Assembly (NCBI GenBank): GCA_030626085.1
Contig: DAOUPQ010000065.1
Location: 1-9,640, forward strand
Length of the DNA stretch: 9,640 nucleotides
Source of the DNA: Flavobacteriia bacterium
GTDB lineage: Bacteria > Bacteroidota > Bacteroidia > Flavobacteriales > Flavobacteriaceae
Direction of reading: 5' to 3'
Positions within the stretch are counted from its first letter, which is position 1; every line of letters begins with the position of its first letter. The notes below the pieces were generated by a model that was not told the DNA's origin, searched no databases, and worked only from the letters and a program-made list of their open reading frames with translations. The translations under genes were made by a program, and so were the position numbers. Below, piece by piece: positions 8,515 through 9,640 of this stretch.

Positions 8515-8544
8515 TAATAAACCTGCAAGCAGATTTTTTTATTA
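8515..8544 (+). terminator. Terminator-like imperfect hairpin with T-run
   Basis: TAATAAA (8515-8521) can pair with TTTATTA (8538-8544), and an inner CTG/CAG stem (8523-8525, 8530-8532) closes a CAAG loop. The 3' side contains a run of seven T (8534-8540). The two stem parts are separated by an unequal internal loop, so the structure is weak. It would be a backup terminator for the HD gene transcript. Confidence 0.3.
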
Positions 8545-8598
8545 GTGAAACTCAATTTCGAGGAGTTTTAAAACGAACTCAAAAATGTTAGTTGAACC

Positions 8599-8610
8599 CG
8601 CCAGCTGGCG
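8599..8610. repeat. GC-rich 12-bp palindrome at the IS boundary
   Basis: CGCCAGCTGGCG is a perfect palindrome and the most GC-rich spot in this AT-rich intergenic stretch. The left side continues as GAACC, while the right side turns at once into CAATGTCAAT. This looks like a longer symmetric repeat whose right flank is interrupted at 8611. It may be a REP-like unit, an old terminator, or the target of the adjacent IS. Confidence 0.45.
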
Positions 8611-8630
8611 CAATGTCAATAAGTTAAGGA

Positions 8631-8669
8631 AACTAACCCTCTAAATATTTGTTTTTTAGAAGGTTAGTT
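8631..8669 (+). promoter_or_regulatory. 15-bp hairpin in the IS leader upstream of the transposase
   Basis: AACTAACC-C-TCTAAA (8631-8645) pairs with TTTAGA-A-GGTTAGTT (8655-8669), 14 of 15 positions matched, around a 9-nt loop. It lies about 40 nt before the transposase ATG at 8709. Leader hairpins in several IS elements block transposase expression from outside transcription; a similar role is inferred. It could also act as a terminator for incoming transcripts. Confidence 0.45.
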
Positions 8670-8708
8670 AGTATATTTAAGTATGTAAAACTAATAAAAT
8701 ATACAATT

Positions 8709-9640
8709 ATGACAAATTTAAGAAATTTATCCAAGTACCAGACAAAAATTTAAAAATCATGCCAAACTAGTTGATTTACTGGAAAATAAGTTAACAAATC
8801 TCAATTTTATATCAACATATAAGACCTGTTCTAAAGATTTCACTCGAAAAAGAAGCTTTACATTTAAATCCCTTTCATTATTTATTATATCTTCTTTGCA
8901 GAGTTCTGTACAAAGAGAATTAGATCGGTTTTTTAAATCATATAATAGTAAAGAGATAACCGAACAGTTTGCTACTCAAAGTGCTTTTTCACAAGCAAGA
9001 TTAAAAATAAACCCTGATGCTTTTGTAGAGTTGAATAATGATTGTTTTAATCATTTTTATTCGAATTACCATGTTAAAAAGTGGAAAGGTTTTAGATTAA
9101 TAGCCGTAGATGGTTCTCAGGTAATATTGCCAAAGACAGTTCAAACCATTAATGAATTTGGAGAATATACCAGTAATAGGATGAACAAAACAGTTGTTCT
9201 GGCAAGAATATCAAAAGCATATGATGTTCTCAATAAAGTGAGCATTGATGCAAAATTGGTCAATCTTAAGGTTGGTGAACATGCATTGGCTAATCAGCAT
9301 CTAAAATTTTGTAGTAAAGGGGATTTAATACTACTTGACAGAGGATATCCTTCTTTTGATTTATTTAAAAATATTCTTGCAACCAGCAGCCATTTTTGTG
9401 CCAGGGTTACCATATCAAGTTGGAATGTAGCGAAAGAACTTGTAGAGAGCGGTGAAAAAGAGATTATTGCAGAAATAGAACCAGGTAATGATTTAAAAAG
9501 GAAGTACAAAAAGCAAAATATAGTTGTTGAACCCATAAAATGCAGGTTCGTTTGTGTTGAACTTCCATCGGGTGAAAAAGAAGTTTTAATTACATCTCTT
9601 TTGGATCGTAAAAAATATAAATATGTCATCTTTAAAAGGC
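8709..9640 (+). pseudogene. IS4-family DDE transposase, frameshifted near the N-terminus and cut by the window end
   Basis: The main frame is open from 8722 to the window end (about 306 residues). It carries IS4-type signatures: AVDGSQVILP with the first catalytic Asp (codon 9109-9111) and LLDRGYPSFDLF with the second (codon 9337-9339). The third acidic residue would lie beyond 9640. This frame has no usable start: its first ATG is at 9181, past the first Asp. The ATG at 8709 opens in a different frame (MTNLRNLSKYQTKI) and hits TAA at 8751-8753. Removing one A from the A5 run just before the TTT would join them as YQTKFKNHAKLVDLL, so a single-base insertion best explains the break. Alternatives are a sequencing error, a start at a weak codon such as CTG 8779, or +1 recoding. 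The transposase normally cuts and joins the IS ends; this copy is probably inactive as read. Confidence 0.75.

Larger units (their letters stand above)
8364..8610. other. Gene-free AT-rich intergenic stretch between the HD gene and the IS
   Basis: I find no credible coding frame here. It holds two AT-rich hairpin candidates (8395-8419, 8515-8544), a short palindrome GTTTTAAAAC (8565-8574) and a GC-rich palindrome (8599-8610). A lone TAAATTTG (8495-8502) fits the -7 consensus but has no -33 partner and no gene close downstream. Confidence 0.6.
8611..9640 (+). mobile_element. IS4-like insertion sequence, left part (right end outside window)
   Basis: The element is recognised by its IS4-type transposase frame. 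The left end is inferred to lie at or close to 8611, where the sequence changes from the GC-rich palindrome to CAATGTCAATAAGTTAAGG, a plausible terminal inverted repeat. This is inference: the right end is beyond the window, so neither the matching inverted repeat nor the target duplication can be seen. Inside are a leader with a long hairpin (8631-8669) and the transposase frame. It sits downstream of the HD gene and does not break any visible gene. Confidence 0.65.

Noticed and set aside
8565..8574. GTTTTAAAAC palindrome as an operator or attachment site
   Set aside because: A short AT-rich palindrome is expected by chance in this composition, and no gene nearby would use it.
9294..9629. 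Minus-strand 111-aa reading frame
   Set aside because: It lies opposite the well-supported transposase frame and shows no recognisable domain, so it is a shadow.
1..9640. A novel defence, toxin-antitoxin, CRISPR or biosynthetic system
   Set aside because: All the long frames belong to known families and I saw no repeat arrays, small paired genes or unexplained large frames; the window reads as ordinary chromosome plus one damaged IS.

Overview
This 9.6 kb window is AT-rich and looks chromosomal. It most likely comes from a member of the Bacteroidota (Flavobacteriia- or Marinifilaceae-like). The reasons are the low GC, the mostly absent Shine-Dalgarno sequences, TAnnTTTG-type -7 elements instead of clear sigma70 boxes, and the protein families present. 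This assignment is inferred from sequence style and has not been tested by any search.

Layout. The left edge cuts a prohibitin/SPFH-family membrane scaffold gene (2-736, +). Next is a large membrane-anchored nucleotide-sugar dehydratase/epimerase of the FlaA1/CapD/WbpM type (792-2705, +). It converges, 18 bp apart, with a minus-strand pair: a thiolase (4727-3546) followed 51 nt downstream by a C40 NlpC/P60 peptidase with an SH3-like N-terminus (3494-2724). A 154-bp divergent control region (4728-4881) separates the thiolase from a plus-strand pair. That pair is an adrenodoxin-reductase/GltD-like FAD-NAD(P) oxidoreductase (4882-6255) and, 41 nt later, a 7TM-HD phosphodiesterase of the PgpH/YqfF type (6297-8363), probably a c-di-AMP hydrolase. 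A gene-poor, hairpin-rich stretch follows (8364-8610). The right edge cuts an IS4-like insertion sequence (about 8611 to beyond 9640).

How the genes fit together. Most of the window is housekeeping or cell-envelope biology: membrane scaffold, surface-polysaccharide sugar synthesis, peptidoglycan-peptide cleavage, and second-messenger turnover tied to envelope/turgor control. The thiolase and the FAD oxidoreductase are metabolic genes fired divergently from one short region. I see no defence system, CRISPR array, tRNA, rRNA or obviously new multi-gene system.

The most unusual part is the right end. The IS4-type transposase reads well from 8722 onward but has no usable start in its own frame. 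The only good ATG (8709) lies in another frame and meets a stop after 14 codons, which fits a 1-nt insertion in a short A-run. The element also seems to begin directly beside a GC-rich 12-bp palindrome, suggesting it inserted into a REP-like palindromic repeat.
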